From Oscheius dolichura (Eukaryota > Nematoda > Chromadorea > Rhabditida > Rhabditidae), in the NCBI GenBank assembly GCA_932521035.1, contig CAKOAU010000006.1, positions 1 through 64,000 of the forward strand: 64,000 bases of DNA, written 5' to 3'. Positions 47,703 through 61,960 of this stretch are shown here, in pieces. Position numbers and translations under genes: made by a program. Below the pieces are notes generated by a model. The model saw nothing but the letters and a program-made list of their open reading frames with translations, did no database searches and was not told the DNA's origin. Within the stretch, counting starts at the first letter, position 1. Every line of letters begins with the position of its first letter.

Positions 47703-49265
47703 TTGGGCTATAAAACGCTATTCGGTCAGCGAACCCTATTCGATCTTGGATTATTCGTACTCTACTCGTCGAGCTCTACAAGAAGAGTGGTCGAACGTTC
47801 TCGAATCATTAGGCTTTTATTCCGTACTGGCCTGTTCAAATTGCCCAAGAGATTTGTATTGGCTTACCCCCTATTTTTGGACTATAATAGTTTTTGGGCT
47901 ATAAAACGCTATTCGGTCAGACAACCCTATTAGCTCTGTGGTTATTCGTACTCTACTCGTCGAGCTCTACAAGAAGAGTGGTCGAACGTTCTCGAATCAT
48001 TAGGCTTTTATTCCGTACTGGCCTGTTCAAATTTCCCAAGAGATTTGTATTGGCTTAAACCCTGGTTTATGATCTAGGAGCCATAACGTGGCTCAAAGGC
48101 GTCCTCCTGTGACGGGAGCTAGTTTTTTAGACTCAGCTCGATGAGGCGGTTCGAATGAGTACAAATTCGAACCTCCTACCCTCTTTTCCAAAAACTGCCC
48201 CATATTACTGTACCTTTTTCTGGATTATAATAGTTTTTGGGCTATAAAACGCTATTCGGTCAGACAACCCTATTAGCTCTGTGGTTATTCGTACTCTACT
48301 CGTCGAGCTCTACAAGAAGAGTGGTCGAACGTTCTCGAATCATTAGGCTTTTATTCCGTACTGGCCTGTTCAAATTTCCCAAGAGATTTGTATTGGCTTA
48401 AACCCTGGTTTATGATCTAGGAGCCATAACGTGGCTCAAAGGCGTCCTCCTGTGACGGGAGCTAGTTTTTTAGACTCAGCTCGATGAGGCGGTTCGAATG
48501 AGTACAAATTCGAACCTCCTACCCTCTTTTCCAAAAACTGCCCCATATTACTGTACCTTTTTCTGGATTATAATAGTTTTTGGGCTATAAAACGCTATTC
48601 GGTCAGCGAACCCTATTCGATCTTGGGTTATTCGTACTCTACTCGTCGAGCTCTACAAGAAGAGTGGTCGAACGTTCTCCAATCATTAGGCTTTTATTCC
48701 GTACTGGCCTGTTCAAATTGCCCAAGAGATTTGTATTGGCTTAAACCCTGGTTTATGATCTAGGAGCCATAACGTGGCTCAAAGGCGTCCTCCTGTGACG
48801 GGAGCTAGTTTTTTAGACTCAGCTCGATGAGGCGGTTCGAATGAGTACAAATTCGAACCTCCTACCCTCTTTTCCAAAAACTGCCCCATATTACTGTACC
48901 TTTTTCTGGATTATAATAGTTTTTGGGCTATAAAACGCTATTCGGTCAGACAACCCTATTAGCTCTGTGGTTATTCGTACTCTACTCGTCGAGCTCTACA
49001 AGAAGAGTGGTCGAACGTTCTCGAATCATTAGGCTTTTATTCCGTACTGGCCTGTTCAAATTTCCCAAGAGATTTGTATTGGCTTAAACCCTGGTTTATG
49101 ATCTAGGAGCCATAACGTGGCTCAAAGGCGTCCTCCTGTGACGGGAGCTAGTTTTTTAGACTCAGCTCGATGAGGCGGTTCGAATGAGTACAAATTCGAA
49201 CCTCCTACCCTCTTTTCCAAAAACTGCCCCATATTACTGTACCTTTTTCTGGATTATAATAGTTT
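47703..49265 (+). repeat. Segment S B B Ag B (1563 bp)
   Basis: S at 47703-47893, long monomers at 47894, 48237, 48580 and 48923. Third copy of the series also found at 14997 and 31196. Confidence 0.95.
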
Positions 49266-50142
49266 TTGGGCTATAAAACGCTATTCGGTCAGCGAACCCT
49301 ATTCGATCTTGGATTATTCGTACTCTACTCGTCGAGCTCTACAAGAAGAGTGGTCGAACGTTCTCGAATCATTAGGCTTTTATTCCGTACTGGCCTGTTC
49401 AAATTGCCCAAGAGATTTGTATTGGCTTACCCCCTATTTTTGGACTATAATAGTTTTTGGGCTATAAAACGCTATTCGGTCAGACAACCCTATTAGCTCT
49501 GTGGTTATTCGTACTCTACTCGTCGAGCTCTACAAGAAGAGTGGTCGAACGTTCTCGAATCATTAGGCTTTTATTCCGTACTGGCCTGTTCAAATTTCCC
49601 AAGAGATTTGTATTGGCTTAAACCCTGGTTTATGATCTAGGAGCCATAACGTGGCTCAAAGGCGTCCTCCTGTGACGGGAGCTAGTTTTTTAGACTCAGC
49701 TCGATGAGGCGGTTCGAATGAGTACAAATTCGAACCTCCTACCCTCTTTTCCAAAAACTGCCCCATATTACTGTACCTTTTTCTGGATTATAATAGTTTT
49801 TGGGCTATAAAACGCTATTCGGTCAGACAACCCTATTAGCTCTGTGGTTATTCGTACTCTACTCGTCGAGCTCTACAAGAAGAGTGGTCGAACGTTCTCG
49901 AATCATTAGGCTTTTATTCCGTACTGGCCTGTTCAAATTTCCCAAGAGATTTGTATTGGCTTAAACCCTGGTTTATGATCTAGGAGCCATAACGTGGCTC
50001 AAAGGCGTCCTCCTGTGACGGGAGCTAGTTTTTTAGACTCAGCTCGATGAGGCGGTTCGAATGAGTACAAATTCGAACCTCCTACCCTCTTTTCCAAAAA
50101 CTGCCCCATATTACTGTACCTTTTTCTGGATTATAATAGTTT
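49266..50142 (+). repeat. Segment S B B (877 bp)
   Basis: S at 49266-49456, B at 49457 and 49800. Confidence 0.95.
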
Positions 50143-51705
50143 TTGGGCTATAAAACGCTATTCGGTCAGCGAACCCTATTCGATCTTGGATTATTCGTAC
50201 TCTACTCGTCGAGCTCTACAAGAAGAGTGGTCGAACGTTCTCGAATCATTAGGCTTTTATTCCGTACTGGCCTGTTCAAATTGCCCAAGAGATTTGTATT
50301 GGCTTACCCCCTATTTTTGGACTATAATAGTTTTTGGGCTATAAAACGCTATTCGGTCAGACAACCCTATTAGCTCTGTGGTTATTCGTACTCTACTCGT
50401 CGAGCTCTACAAGAAGAGTGGTCGAACGTTCTCGAATCATTAGGCTTTTATTCCGTACTGGCCTGTTCAAATTTCCCAAGAGATTTGTATTGGCTTAAAC
50501 CCTGGTTTATGATCTAGGAGCCATAACGTGGCTCAAAGGCGTCCTCCTGTGACGGGAGCTAGTTTTTTAGACTCAGCTCGATGAGGCGGTTCGAATGAGT
50601 ACAAATTCGAACCTCCTACCCTCTTTTCCAAAAACTGCCCCATATTACTGTACCTTTTTCTGGATTATAATAGTTTTTGGGCTATAAAACGCTATTCGGT
50701 CAGACAACCCTATTAGCTCTGTGGTTATTCGTACTCTACTCGTCGAGCTCTACAAGAAGAGTGGTCGAACGTTCTCGAATCATTAGGCTTTTATTCCGTA
50801 CTGGCCTGTTCAAATTTCCCAAGAGATTTGTATTGGCTTAAACCCTGGTTTATGATCTAGGAGCCATAACGTGGCTCAAAGGCGTCCTCCTGTGACGGGA
50901 GCTAGTTTTTTAGACTCAGCTCGATGAGGCGGTTCGAATGAGTACAAATTCGAACCTCCTACCCTCTTTTCCAAAAACTGCCCCATATTACTGTACCTTT
51001 TTCTGGATTATAATAGTTTTTGGGCTATAAAACGCTATTCGGTCAGCGAACCCTATTCGATCTTGGGTTATTCGTACTCTACTCGTCGAGCTCTACAAGA
51101 AGAGTGGTCGAACGTTCTCCAATCATTAGGCTTTTATTCCGTACTGGCCTGTTCAAATTTCCCAAGAGATTTGTATTGGCTTAAACCCTGGTTTATGATC
51201 TAGGAGCCATAACGTGGCTCAAAGGCGTCCTCCTGTGACGGGAGCTAGTTTTTTAGACTCAGCTCGATGAGGCGGTTCGAATGAGTACAAATTCGAACCT
51301 CCTACCCTCTTTTCCAAAAACTGCCCCATATTACTGTACCTTTTTCTGGATTATAATAGTTTTTGGGCTATAAAACGCTATTCGGTCAGCGAACCCTATT
51401 CGATCTTGGGTTATTCGTACTCTACTCGTCGAGCTCTACAAGAAGAGTGGTCGAACGTTCTCCAATCATTAGGCTTTTATTCCGTACTGGCCTGTTCAAA
51501 TTTCCCAAGAGATTTGTATTGGCTTAAACCCTGGTTTATGATCTAGGAGCCATAACGTGGCTCAAAGGCGTCCTCCTGTGACGGGAGCTAGTTTTTTAGA
51601 CTCAGCTCGATGAGGCGGTTCGAATGAGTACAAATTCGAACCTCCTACCCTCTTTTCCAAAAACTGCCCCATATTACTGTACCTTTTTCTGGATTATAAT
51701 AGTTT
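50143..51705 (+). repeat. Segment S B B A A (1563 bp)
   Basis: S at 50143-50333, long monomers at 50334, 50677, 51020 and 51363. It holds one of only three places where two A-box monomers are adjacent (the others are 28109/28452 and 29481/29824). Confidence 0.95.
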
Positions 51706-52239
51706 TTGGGCTATAAAACGCTATTCGGTCAGCGAACCCTATTCGATCTTGGATTATTCGTACTCTACTCGTCGAGCTCTACAAGAAGAGTGGTCGAACG
51801 TTCTCGAATCATTAGGCTTTTATTCCGTACTGGCCTGTTCAAATTGCCCAAGAGATTTGTATTGGCTTACCCCCTATTTTTGGACTATAATAGTTTTTGG
51901 GCTATAAAACGCTATTCGGTCAGACAACCCTATTAGCTCTGTGGTTATTCGTACTCTACTCGTCGAGCTCTACAAGAAGAGTGGTCGAACGTTCTCGAAT
52001 CATTAGGCTTTTATTCCGTACTGGCCTGTTCAAATTTCCCAAGAGATTTGTATTGGCTTAAACCCTGGTTTATGATCTAGGAGCCATAACGTGGCTCAAA
52101 GGCGTCCTCCTGTGACGGGAGCTAGTTTTTTAGACTCAGCTCGATGAGGCGGTTCGAATGAGTACAAATTCGAACCTCCTACCCTCTTTTCCAAAAACTG
52201 CCCCATATTACTGTACCTTTTTCTGGATTATAATAGTTT
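51706..52239 (+). repeat. Segment S B (534 bp)
   Basis: S at 51706-51896, B at 51897. Confidence 0.95.
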
Positions 52240-53459
52240 TTGGGCTATAAAACGCTATTCGGTCAGCGAACCCTATTCGATCTTGGATTATTCGTACTCT
52301 ACTCGTCGAGCTCTACAAGAAGAGTGGTCGAACGTTCTCGAATCATTAGGCTTTTATTCCGTACTGGCCTGTTCAAATTGCCCAAGAGATTTGTATTGGC
52401 TTACCCCCTATTTTTGGACTATAATAGTTTTTGGGCTATAAAACGCTATTCGGTCAGACAACCCTATTAGCTCTGTGGTTATTCGTACTCTACTCGTCGA
52501 GCTCTACAAGAAGAGTGGTCGAACGTTCTCGAATCATTAGGCTTTTATTCCGTACTGGCCTGTTCAAATTTCCCAAGAGATTTGTATTGGCTTAAACCCT
52601 GGTTTATGATCTAGGAGCCATAACGTGGCTCAAAGGCGTCCTCCTGTGACGGGAGCTAGTTTTTTAGACTCAGCTCGATGAGGCGGTTCGAATGAGTACA
52701 AATTCGAACCTCCTACCCTCTTTTCCAAAAACTGCCCCATATTACTGTACCTTTTTCTGGATTATAATAGTTTTTGGGCTATAAAACGCTATTCGGTCAG
52801 ACAACCCTATTAGCTCTGTGGTTATTCGTACTCTACTCGTCGAGCTCTACAAGAAGAGTGGTCGAACGTTCTCGAATCATTAGGCTTTTATTCCGTACTG
52901 GCCTGTTCAAATTTCCCAAGAGATTTGTATTGGCTTAAACCCTGGTTTATGATCTAGGAGCCATAACGTGGCTCAAAGGCGTCCTCCTGTGACGGGAGCT
53001 AGTTTTTTAGACTCAGCTCGATGAGGCGGTTCGAATGAGTACAAATTCGAACCTCCTACCCTCTTTTCCAAAAACTGCCCCATATTACTGTACCTTTTTC
53101 TGGATTATAATAGTTTTTGGGCTATAAAACGCTATTCGGTCAGCGAACCCTATTCGATCTTGGGTTATTCGTACTCTACTCGTCGAGCTCTACAAGAAGA
53201 GTGGTCGAACGTTCTCCAATCATTAGGCTTTTATTCCGTACTGGCCTGTTCAAATTTCCCAAGAGATTTGTATTGGCTTAAACCCTGGTTTATGATCTAG
53301 GAGCCATAACGTGGCTCAAAGGCGTCCTCCTGTGACGGGAGCTAGTTTTTTAGACTCAGCTCGATGAGGCGGTTCGAATGAGTACAAATTCGAACCTCCT
53401 ACCCTCTTTTCCAAAAACTGCCCCATATTACTGTACCTTTTTCTGGATTATAATAGTTT
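52240..53459 (+). repeat. Segment S B B A (1220 bp)
   Basis: S at 52240-52430, long monomers at 52431, 52774 and 53117. Same series as 3674-4893. Confidence 0.95.
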
Positions 53460-55022
53460 TTGGGCTATAAAACGCTATTCGGTCAGCGAACCCTATTCGA
53501 TCTTGGATTATTCGTACTCTACTCGTCGAGCTCTACAAGAAGAGTGGTCGAACGTTCTCGAATCATTAGGCTTTTATTCCGTACTGGCCTGTTCAAATTG
53601 CCCAAGAGATTTGTATTGGCTTACCCCCTATTTTTGGACTATAATAGTTTTTGGGCTATAAAACGCTATTCGGTCAGACAACCCTATTAGCTCTGTGGTT
53701 ATTCGTACTCTACTCGTCGAGCTCTACAAGAAGAGTGGTCGAACGTTCTCGAATCATTAGGCTTTTATTCCGTACTGGCCTGTTCAAATTTCCCAAGAGA
53801 TTTGTATTGGCTTAAACCCTGGTTTATGATCTAGGAGCCATAACGTGGCTCAAAGGCGTCCTCCTGTGACGGGAGCTAGTTTTTTAGACTCAGCTCGATG
53901 AGGCGGTTCGAATGAGTACAAATTCGAACCTCCTACCCTCTTTTCCAAAAACTGCCCCATATTACTGTACCTTTTTCTGGATTATAATAGTTTTTGGGCT
54001 ATAAAACGCTATTCGGTCAGACAACCCTATTAGCTCTGTGGTTATTCGTACTCTACTCGTCGAGCTCTACAAGAAGAGTGGTCGAACGTTCTCGAATCAT
54101 TAGGCTTTTATTCCGTACTGGCCTGTTCAAATTTCCCAAGAGATTTGTATTGGCTTAAACCCTGGTTTATGATCTAGGAGCCATAACGTGGCTCAAAGGC
54201 GTCCTCCTGTGACGGGAGCTAGTTTTTTAGACTCAGCTCGATGAGGCGGTTCGAATGAGTACAAATTCGAACCTCCTACCCTCTTTTCCAAAAACTGCCC
54301 CATATTACTGTACCTTTTTCTGGATTATAATAGTTTTTGGGCTATAAAACGCTATTCGGTCAGCGAACCCTATTCGATCTTGGGTTATTCGTACTCTACT
54401 CGTCGAGCTCTACAAGAAGAGTGGTCGAACGTTCTCCAATCATTAGGCTTTTATTCCGTACTGGCCTGTTCAAATTTCCCAAGAGATTTGTATTGGCTTA
54501 AACCCTGGTTTATGATCTAGGAGCCATAACGTGGCTCAAAGGCGTCCTCCTGTGACGGGAGCTAGTTTTTTAGACTCAGCTCGATGAGGCGGTTCGAATG
54601 AGTACAAATTCGAACCTCCTACCCTCTTTTCCAAAAACTGCACCATATTACTGTACCTTTTTCTGGATTATAATAGTTTTTGGGCTATAAAACGCTATTC
54701 GGTCAGACAACCCTATTAGCTCTGTGGTTATTCGTACTCTACTCGTCGAGCTCTACAAGAAGAGTGGTCGAACGTTCTCGAATCATTAGGCTTTTATTCC
54801 GTACTGGCCTGTTCAAATTTCCCAAGAGATTTGTATTGGCTTAAACCCTGGTTTATGATCTAGGAGCCATAACGTGGCTCAAAGGCGTCCTCCTGTGACG
54901 GGAGCTAGTTTTTTAGACTCAGCTCGATGAGGCGGTTCGAATGAGTACAAATTCGAACCTCCTACCCTCTTTTCCAAAAACTGCCCCATATTACTGTACC
55001 TTTTTCTGGATTATAATAGTTT
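53460..55022 (+). repeat. Segment S B B A* B (1563 bp)
   Basis: S at 53460-53650, long monomers at 53651, 53994, 54337 and 54680. Confidence 0.95.
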
Positions 55023-56242
55023 TTGGGCTATAAAACGCTATTCGGTCAGCGAACCCTATTCGATCTTGGATTATTCGTACTCTACTCGTCGAGCTCTACA
55101 AGAAGAGTGGTCGAACGTTCTCGAATCATTAGGCTTTTATTCCGTACTGGCCTGTTCAAATTGCCCAAGAGATTTGTATTGGCTTACCCCCTATTTTTGG
55201 ACTATAATAGTTTTTGGGCTATAAAACGCTATTCGGTCAGACAACCCTATTAGCTCTGTGGTTATTCGTACTCTACTCGTCGAGCTCTACAAGAAGAGTG
55301 GTCGAACGTTCTCGAATCATTAGGCTTTTATTCCGTACTGGCCTGTTCAAATTTCCCAAGAGATTTGTATTGGCTTAAACCCTGGTTTATGATCTAGGAG
55401 CCATAACGTGGCTCAAAGGCGTCCTCCTGTGACGGGAGCTAGTTTTTTAGACTCAGCTCGATGAGGCGGTTCGAATGAGTACAAATTCGAACCTCCTACC
55501 CTCTTTTCCAAAAACTGCCCCATATTACTGTACCTTTTTCTGGATTATAATAGTTTTTGGGCTATAAAACGCTATTCGGTCAGCGAACCCTATTCGATCT
55601 TGGGTTATTCGTACTCTACTCGTCGAGCTCTACAAGAAGAGTGGTCGAACGTTCTCCAATCATTAGGCTTTTATTCCGTACTGGCCTGTTCAAATTTCCC
55701 AAGAGATTTGTATTGGCTTAAACCCTGGTTTATGATCTAGGAGCCATAACGTGGCTCAAAGGCGTCCTCCTGTGACGGGAGCTAGTTTTTTAGACTCAGC
55801 TCGATGAGGCGGTTCGAATGAGTACAAATTCGAACCTCCTACCCTCTTTTCCAAAAACTGCCCCATATTACTGTACCTTTTTCTGGATTATAATAGTTTT
55901 TGGGCTATAAAACGCTATTCGGTCAGACAACCCTATTAGCTCTGTGGTTATTCGTACTCTACTCGTCGAGCTCTACAAGAAGAGTGGTCGAACGTTCTCG
56001 AATCATTAGGCTTTTATTCCGTACTGGCCTGTTCAAATTTCCCAAGAGATTTGTATTGGCTTAAACCCTGGTTTATGATCTAGGAGCCATAACGTGGCTC
56101 AAAGGCGTCCTCCTGTGACGGGAGCTAGTTTTTTAGACTCAGCTCGATGAGGCGGTTCGAATGAGTACAAATTCGAACCTCCTACCCTCTTTTCCAAAAA
56201 CTGCCCCATATTACTGTACCTTTTTCTGGATTATAATAGTTT
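55023..56242 (+). repeat. Segment S B A B (1220 bp)
   Basis: S at 55023-55213, long monomers at 55214, 55557 and 55900. Same order as the 11337-14996 unit but without the m306 markers. Confidence 0.95.
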
Positions 56243-59200
56243 TTGGGCTATAAAACGCTATTCGGTCAGCGAACCCTATTCGATCTTGGATTATTCGTAC
56301 TCTACTCGTCGAGCTCTACAAGAAGAGTGGTCGAACGTTCTCGAATCATTAGGCTTTTATTCCGTACTGGCCTGTTCAAATTGCCCAAGAGATTTGTATT
56401 GGCTTACCCCCTATTTTTGGACTATAATAGTTTTTGGGCTATAAAACGCTATTCGGTCAGACAACCCTATTAGCTCTGTGGTTATTCGTACTCTACTCGT
56501 CGAGCTCTACAAGAAGAGTGGTCGAACGTTCTCGAATCATTAGGCTTTTATTCCGTACTGGCCTGTTCAAATTTCCCAAGAGATTTGTATTGGCTTAAAC
56601 CCTGGTTTATGATCTAGGAGCCATAACGTGGCTCAAAGGCGTCCTCCTGTGACGGGAGCTAGTTTTTTAGACTCAGCTCGATGAGGCGGTTCGAATGAGT
56701 ACAAATTCGAACCTCCTACCCTCTTTTCCAAAAACTGCCCCATATTACTGTACCTTTTTCTGGATTATAATAGTTTTTGGGCTATAAAACGCTATTCGGT
56801 CAGACAACCCTATTAGCTCTGTGGTTATTCGTACTCTACTCGTCGAGCTCTACAAGAAGAGTGGTCGAACGTTCTCGAATCATTAGGCTTTTATTCCGTA
56901 CTGGCCTGTTCAAATTTCCCAAGAGATTTGTATTGGCTTAAACCCTGGTTTATGATCTAGGAGCCATAACGTGGCTCAAAGGCGTCCTCCTGTGACGGGA
57001 GCTAGTTTTTTAGACTCAGCTCGATGAGGCGGTTCGAATGAGTACAAATTCGAACCTCCTACCCTCTTTTCCAAAAACTGCACCATATTACTGTACCTTT
57101 TTCTGGATTATAATAGTTTTTGGGCTATAAAACGCTATTCGGTCAGACAACCCTATTAGCTCTGTGGTTATTCGTACTCTACTCGTCGAGCTCTACAAGA
57201 AGAGTGGTCGAACGTTCTCGAATCATTAGGCTTTTATTCCGTACTGGCCTGTTCAAATTTCCCAAGAGATTTGTATTGGCTTAAACCCTGGTTTATGATC
57301 TAGGAGCCATAACGTGGCTCAAAGGCGTCCTCCTGTGACGGGAGCTAGTTTTTTAGACTCAGCTCGATGAGGCGGTTCGAATGAGTACAAATTCGAACCT
57401 CCTACCCTCTTTTCCAAAAACTGCCCCATATTACTGTACCTTTTTCTGGATTATAATAGTTTTTGGGCTATAAAACGCTATTCGGTCAGCGAACCCTATT
57501 CGATCTTGGGTTATTCGTACTCTACTCGTCGAGCTCTACAAGAAGAGTGGTCGAACGTTCTCCAATCATTAGGCTTTTATTCCGTACTGGCCTGTTCAAA
57601 TTTCCCAAGAGATTTGTATTGGCTTAAACCCTGGTTTATGATCTAGGAGCCATAACGTGGCTCAAAGGCGTCCTCCTGTGACGGGAGCTAGTTTTTTAGA
57701 CTCAGCTCGATGAGGCGGTTCGAATGAGTACAAATTCGAACCTCCTACCCTCTTTTCCAAAAACTGCCCCATATTACTGTACCTTTTTCTGGATTATAAT
57801 AGTTTTTGGGCTATAAAACGCTATTCGGTCAGCGAACCCTATTCGATCTTGGATTATTCGTACTCTACTCGTCGAGCTCTACAAGAAGAGTGGTCGAACG
57901 TTCTCGAATCATTAGGCTTTTATTCCGTACTGGCCTGTTCAAATTGCCCAAGAGATTTGTATTGGCTTACCCCCTATTTTTGGACTATAATAGTTTTTGG
58001 GCTATAAAACGCTATTCGGTCAGACAACCCTATTAGCTCTGTGGTTATTCGTACTCTACTCGTCGAGCTCTACAAGAAGAGTGGTCGAACGTTCTCGAAT
58101 CATTAGGCTTTTATTCCGTACTGGCCTGTTCAAATTTCCCAAGAGATTTGTATTGGCTTAAACCCTGGTTTATGATCTAGGAGCCATAACGTGGCTCAAA
58201 GGCGTCCTCCTGTGACGGGAGCTAGTTTTTTAGACTCAGCTCGATGAGGCGGTTCGAATGAGTACAAATTCGAACCTCCTACCCTCTTTTCCAAAAACTG
58301 CCCCATATTACTGTACCTTTTTCTGGATTATAATAGTTTTTGGGCTATAAAACGCTATTCGGTCAGACAACCCTATTAGCTCTGTGGTTATTCGTACTCT
58401 ACTCGTCGAGCTCTACAAGAAGAGTGGTCGAACGTTCTCGAATCATTAGGCTTTTATTCCGTACTGGCCTGTTCAAATTTCCCAAGAGATTTGTATTGGC
58501 TTAAACCCTGGTTTATGATCTAGGAGCCATAACGTGGCTCAAAGGCGTCCTCCTGTGACGGGAGCTAGTTTTTTAGACTCAGCTCGATGAGGCGGTTCGA
58601 ATGAGTACAAATTCGAACCTCCTACCCTCTTTTCCAAAAACTGCACCATATTACTGTACCTTTTTCTGGATTATAATAGTTTTTGGGCTATAAAACGCTA
58701 TTCGGTCAGACAACCCTATTAGCTCTGTGGTTATTCGTACTCTACTCGTCGAGCTCTACAAGAAGAGTGGTCGAACGTTCTCGAATCATTAGGCTTTTAT
58801 TCCGTACTGGCCTGTTCAAATTTCCCAAGAGATTTGTATTGGCTTAAACCCTGGTTTATGATCTAGGAGCCATAACGTGGCTCAAAGGCGTCCTCCTGTG
58901 ACGGGAGCTAGTTTTTTAGACTCAGCTCGATGAGGCGGTTCGAATGAGTACAAATTCGAACCTCCTACCCTCTTTTCCAAAAACTGCCCCATATTACTGT
59001 ACCTTTTTCTGGATTATAATAGTTTTTGGGCTATAAAACGCTATTCGGTCAGCGAACCCTATTCGATCTTGGGTTATTCGTACTCTACTCGTCGAGCTCT
59101 ACAAGAAGAGTGGTCGAACGTTCTCCAATCATTAGGCTTTTATTCCGTACTGGCCTGTTCAAATTTCCCAAGAGATTTGTATTGGCTTAAACCCTGGTTT

Positions 59201-59368
59201 ATGATCTAGGAGCCATAACGTGGCTCAAAGGCGTCCTCCTGTGACAGGAGCTAGTTTTTTAGACTCAGCTCGATGAGGCGGTTCGAATGAGTACAAATTC
59301 GAACCTCCTACCCTCTTTTCCAAAAACTGCCCCATATTACTGTACCTTTTTCTGGATTATAATAGTTT
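56243..59368 (+). repeat. 1563-bp higher-order repeat S B B* B A, two copies
   Basis: Copy one 56243-57805 (S at 56243; long at 56434, 56777, 57120, 57463) and copy two 57806-59368 (S at 57806; long at 57997, 58340, 58683, 59026). The B at the third place carries A at m306 in both. The only difference seen is a private G to A at 59246 in copy two, which removes a CpG. Confidence 0.92.
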
Positions 59369-60740
59369 TTGGGCTATAAAACGCTATTCGGTCAGACAAC
59401 CCTATTAGCTCTGTGGTTATTCGTACTCTACTCGTCGAGCTCTACAAGAAGAGTGGTCGAACGTTCTCGAATCATTAGGCTTTTATTCCGTACTGGCCTG
59501 TTCAAATTTCCCAAGAGATTTGTATTGGCTTAAACCCTGGTTTATGATCTAGGAGCCATAACGTGGCTCAAAGGCGTCCTCCTGTGACGGGAGCTAGTTT
59601 TTTAGACTCAGCTCGATGAGGCGGTTCGAATGAGTACAAATTCGAACCTCCTACCCTCTTTTCCAAAAACTGCCCCATATTACTGTACCTTTTTCTGGAT
59701 TATAATAGTTTTTGGGCTATAAAACGCTATTCGGTCAGACAACCCTATTAGCTCTGTGGTTATTCGTACTCTACTCGTCGAGCTCTACAAGAAGAGTGGT
59801 CGAACGTTCTCGAATCATTAGGCTTTTATTCCGTACTGGCCTGTTCAAATTTCCCAAGAGATTTGTATTGGCTTAAACCCTGGTTTATGATCTAGGAGCC
59901 ATAACGTGGCTCAAAGGCGTCCTCCTGTGACGGGAGCTAGTTTTTTAGACTCAGCTCGATGAGGCGGTTCGAATGAGTACAAATTCGAACCTCCTACCCT
60001 CTTTTCCAAAAACTGCCCCATATTACTGTACCTTTTTCTGGATTATAATAGTTTTTGGGCTATAAAACGCTATTCGGTCAGCGAACCCTATTCGATCTTG
60101 GGTTATTCGTACTCTACTCGTCGAGCTCTACAAGAAGAGTGGTCGAACGTTCTCCAATCATTAGGCTTTTATTCCGTACTGGCCTGTTCAAATTTCCCAA
60201 GAGATTTGTATTGGCTTAAACCCTGGTTTATGATCTAGGAGCCATAACGTGGCTCAAAGGCGTCCTCCTGTGACGGGAGCTAGTTTTTTAGACTCAGCTC
60301 GATGAGGCGGTTCGAATGAGTACAAATTCGAACCTCCTACCCTCTTTTCCAAAAACTGCCCCATATTACTGTACCTTTTTCTGGATTATAATAGTTTTTG
60401 GGCTATAAAACGCTATTCGGTCAGACAACCCTATTAGCTCTGTGGTTATTCGTACTCTACTCGTCGAGCTCTACAAGAAGAGTGGTCGAACGTTCTCGAA
60501 TCATTAGGCTTTTATTCCGTACTGGCCTGTTCAAATTTCCCAAGAGATTTGTATTGGCTTAAACCCTGGTTTATGATCTAGGAGCCATAACGTGGCTCAA
60601 AGGCGTCCTCCTGTGACGGGAGCTAGTTTTTTAGACTCAGCTCGATGAGGCGGTTCGAATGAGTACAAATTCGAACCTCCTACCCTCTTTTCCAAAAACT
60701 GCCCCATATTACTGTACCTTTTTCTGGATTATAATAGTTT
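59369..60740 (+). repeat. Four long monomers: B B A B
   Basis: Starts 59369, 59712, 60055 and 60398; they extend the S-led run begun at 57806 to eight long monomers. Confidence 0.95.
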
Positions 60741-61960
60741 TTGGGCTATAAAACGCTATTCGGTCAGCGAACCCTATTCGATCTTGGATTATTCGTACTC
60801 TACTCGTCGAGCTCTACAAGAAGAGTGGTCGAACGTTCTCGAATCATTAGGCTTTTATTCCGTACTGGCCTGTTCAAATTGCCCAAGAGATTTGTATTGG
60901 CTTACCCCCTATTTTTGGACTATAATAGTTTTTGGGCTATAAAACGCTATTCGGTCAGACAACCCTATTAGCTCTGTGGTTATTCGTACTCTACTCGTCG
61001 AGCTCTACAAGAAGAGTGGTCGAACGTTCTCGAATCATTAGGCTTTTATTCCGTACTGGCCTGTTCAAATTTCCCAAGAGATTTGTATTGGCTTAAACCC
61101 TGGTTTATGATCTAGGAGCCATAACGTGGCTCAAAGGCGTCCTCCTGTGACGGGAGCTAGTTTTTTAGACTCAGCTCGATGAGGCGGTTCGAATGAGTAC
61201 AAATTCGAACCTCCTACCCTCTTTTCCAAAAACTGCCCCATATTACTGTACCTTTTTCTGGATTATAATAGTTTTTGGGCTATAAAACGCTATTCGGTCA
61301 GACAACCCTATTAGCTCTGTGGTTATTCGTACTCTACTCGTCGAGCTCTACAAGAAGAGTGGTCGAACGTTCTCGAATCATTAGGCTTTTATTCCGTACT
61401 GGCCTGTTCAAATTTCCCAAGAGATTTGTATTGGCTTAAACCCTGGTTTATGATCTAGGAGCCATAACGTGGCTCAAAGGCGTCCTCCTGTGACGGGAGC
61501 TAGTTTTTTAGACTCAGCTCGATGAGGCGGTTCGAATGAGTACAAATTCGAACCTCCTACCCTCTTTTCCAAAAACTGCCCCATATTACTGTACCTTTTT
61601 CTGGATTATAATAGTTTTTGGGCTATAAAACGCTATTCGGTCAGACAACCCTATTAGCTCTGTGGTTATTCGTACTCTACTCGTCGAGCTCTACAAGAAG
61701 AGTGGTCGAACGTTCTCGAATCATTAGGCTTTTATTCCGTACTGGCCTGTTCAAATTTCCCAAGAGATTTGTATTGGCTTAAACCCTGGTTTATGATCTA
61801 GGAGCCATAACGTGGCTCAAAGGCGTCCTCCTGTGACGGGAGCTAGTTTTTTAGACTCAGCTCGATGAGGCGGTTCGAATGAGTACAAATTCGAACCTCC
61901 TACCCTCTTTTCCAAAAACTGCCCCATATTACTGTACCTTTTTCTGGATTATAATAGTTT
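60741..61960 (+). repeat. Segment S B B B (1220 bp)
   Basis: S at 60741-60931, B at 60932, 61275 and 61618. Confidence 0.95.
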
